Part shown: positions 63,424 to 64,000 of the stretch, in pieces | Layout of the letters: each line of letters starts with the position of its first letter | Position numbering within the stretch: position 1 is the stretch's first letter | Assembly: GCF_900207575.1 (NCBI RefSeq) | Contig: NZ_OAOQ01000003.1 | Span: 304,737-368,736, forward strand | DNA: 64,000 nucleotides | Direction: 5' to 3' | Source: Cereibacter ovatus | GTDB taxonomy: Bacteria; Pseudomonadota; Alphaproteobacteria; Rhodobacterales; Rhodobacteraceae | Program-made: the position numbers and the translations under genes | The notes under the pieces: generated by a model | The model's database searches: none | What the model was told of the DNA's origin: nothing | Seen by the model: the letters and a program-made list of their open reading frames with translations, nothing else

Positions 63424-63891
63424 TCAGGCCGGGGCGGCGCGCAGGGCCTGAAACCGGGTCAGGCTTTCGGCCGGCCAGTGTTCGCTGCGGCGGTAATAGT
63501 CGGGCATCACCGGCACGCGGCCGTCCAGTGTGACCCAAGGCTGCTTTGTGGTGGTGAAAATGTGAATGTCGGGCGGGCAGGCGGCGGGATCGTCCAGCGT
63601 GCCCACCCGCACGAAGGCCATGCGGTGCCCTGCCCCGGCGTAATGGCTGAACAGTGCCACGCGGCAGGCCGGGCAGCGGGCGATGTTCTGCCCCTTGCCC
63701 GAGGCCGAGGGCGTGGCCACGGTTTCGGGCCGGCCCGACAGGATCTCGACATGGGCGGTCTCGATCAGCGCGTTCAGCGCGAAGGCCGATCCGGTCTCGC
63801 GCTGGCACCATGTGCAGTGGCAGCAATGGACGAAAAGCGGCGCCGCCGTCAGACGATAGCGGATCTCGCCGCAGGTGCAGCGTCCTTCCAT
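63424..63891 (-). CDS. GFA (CENP-V/DUF636) family zinc protein
   Basis: Protein of 155 residues in the glutathione-dependent formaldehyde-activating enzyme family. Zinc-binding cysteines are seen in MEGRCTCGEIRY (C5, C7), HCCHCTWCQRETGSA (23-29) and RCPACRV (73, 76), the full GFA set. HIFTTTKQPW is the other family landmark. ATG 63891 (MEGRCTCGE) is the natural start; an in-frame start at 63954 would lie in the possible IS end. Catalytic activity is not established for most members. It lies about 100 bp upstream of ftsW on the same strand. Confidence 0.85.
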   Translation of the reverse strand: MEGRCTCGEIRYRLTAAPLFVHCCHCTWCQRETGSAFALNALIETAHVEILSGRPETVATPSASGKGQNIARCPACRVALFSHYAGAGHRMAFVRVGTLDDPAACPPDIHIFTTTKQPWVTLDGRVPVMPDYYRRSEHWPAESLTRFQALRAAPA

Positions 63892-63903
63892 GCGGACCTC
63901 CCT

Positions 63904-64000
63904 AACAGGGTGCTGAAGAAATCGCCGTCGCGGAACAGTTTTCTTTCGGCGCAACCTGCTGGGTTTGGTTTCGGCTCCATCGACGCAGGCGAGCTACATG
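63904..64000. mobile_element. Possible insertion-sequence end at window edge
   Basis: From about 63904 the sequence reads AACAGGGTGCTGAAGAAATC. GGGTGCTGAARAAxTC-like starts are common as terminal inverted repeats of IS5/IS1182-type elements. The other end and any transposase would lie beyond base 64000, so this is only a hint. Confidence 0.3.

Overview
This GC-rich window reads as chromosome of a Rhodobacteraceae (Rhodobacter/Paracoccus-type) alphaproteobacterium. The evidence is the gene content and order: a trgA-trgB-cysK tellurite-resistance locus, a circularly permuted two-piece tmRNA next to an alpha-type sspB, a zeta-type F1-ATPase inhibitor, a split B12-dependent methionine synthase (separate homocysteine and corrinoid proteins), DUF2849/DUF934 proteins around a ferredoxin-type sulfite reductase, and a dcw cluster running ftsW-murG-murC-(DUF2484)x2-murB-ddl-ftsQ-ftsA-ftsZ-lpxC-bamD-recN. 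I see no phage, plasmid, CRISPR or tRNA genes. The only hint of a mobile element is a possible IS end at the extreme right edge.

Layout. 1-1.9 kb: the 3' part of tpiA and a cytochrome P450. 2-7.4 kb: an Lrp/AsnC regulator divergent from a sulfate-assimilation operon (cobA, DUF2849, cysI, cysH, DUF934) followed by fpr, which is set off by a hairpin terminator. 7.7-8.3 kb: infC with an apparent AUA start. 8.6-13 kb: molybdopterin-binding and XdhC-type proteins, a large acidic OmpA-family protein and rpmG. 13.3-15.2 kb: an LpxH-like phosphatase coupled to a ceramide-glucosyltransferase-like enzyme. 15.3-21.5 kb, all minus: AlaX editing protein, a large MscS channel, cysK, trgB and trgA. 21.5-26.7 kb: cfa, photolyase, a class V aminotransferase and acuI. 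26.8-31.1 kb, plus: a polyamine-type binding protein, ssrA, sspB, fumC and two small proteins. 31.2-34.5 kb: a second P450 coupled to a membrane alpha/beta hydrolase, then ccdA. 34.7-41.3 kb: a TusA-like protein, rne, and a dctB/dctD two-component pair. 41.4-43.2 kb: purQ, purS and purC. 43.5-49.4 kb: ATPase zeta subunit, homocysteine methyltransferase, a radical SAM protein, a corrinoid protein, a tiny membrane protein, DUF1638 and a D-lactate/glycolate-type FAD oxidase. 49.5-63.3 kb, all minus: recN, bamD, lpxC and the division/cell-wall cluster. 63.4-64 kb: a GFA-family protein and the window edge.

How the genes work together. The left third is rich in sulfur metabolism: siroheme synthesis, sulfite and APS reduction with ferredoxin electrons, then cysK incorporating sulfide into cysteine, with TrgA/TrgB beside it. 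Homocysteine methylation is at 44-48 kb. tmRNA and its ClpXP adaptor SspB sit side by side as a ribosome-rescue and proteolysis unit. The right quarter makes peptidoglycan precursors (MurG, MurC, MurB, Ddl), the divisome (FtsW, FtsQ, FtsA, FtsZ) and the outer membrane (LpxC, BamD).

The most unusual points are the DctD-like regulator lacking the GAFTGA loop, the infC AUA start, the split methionine-synthase neighbourhood with DUF1638 and a perfect GTTC-N7-GTTC box upstream of the radical SAM gene, a recurring hairpin plus GGATATTT intergenic module, two minisatellites, and a duplicated P450 3' end. Coordinates and starts were worked out by reading the sequence; no database search was run.
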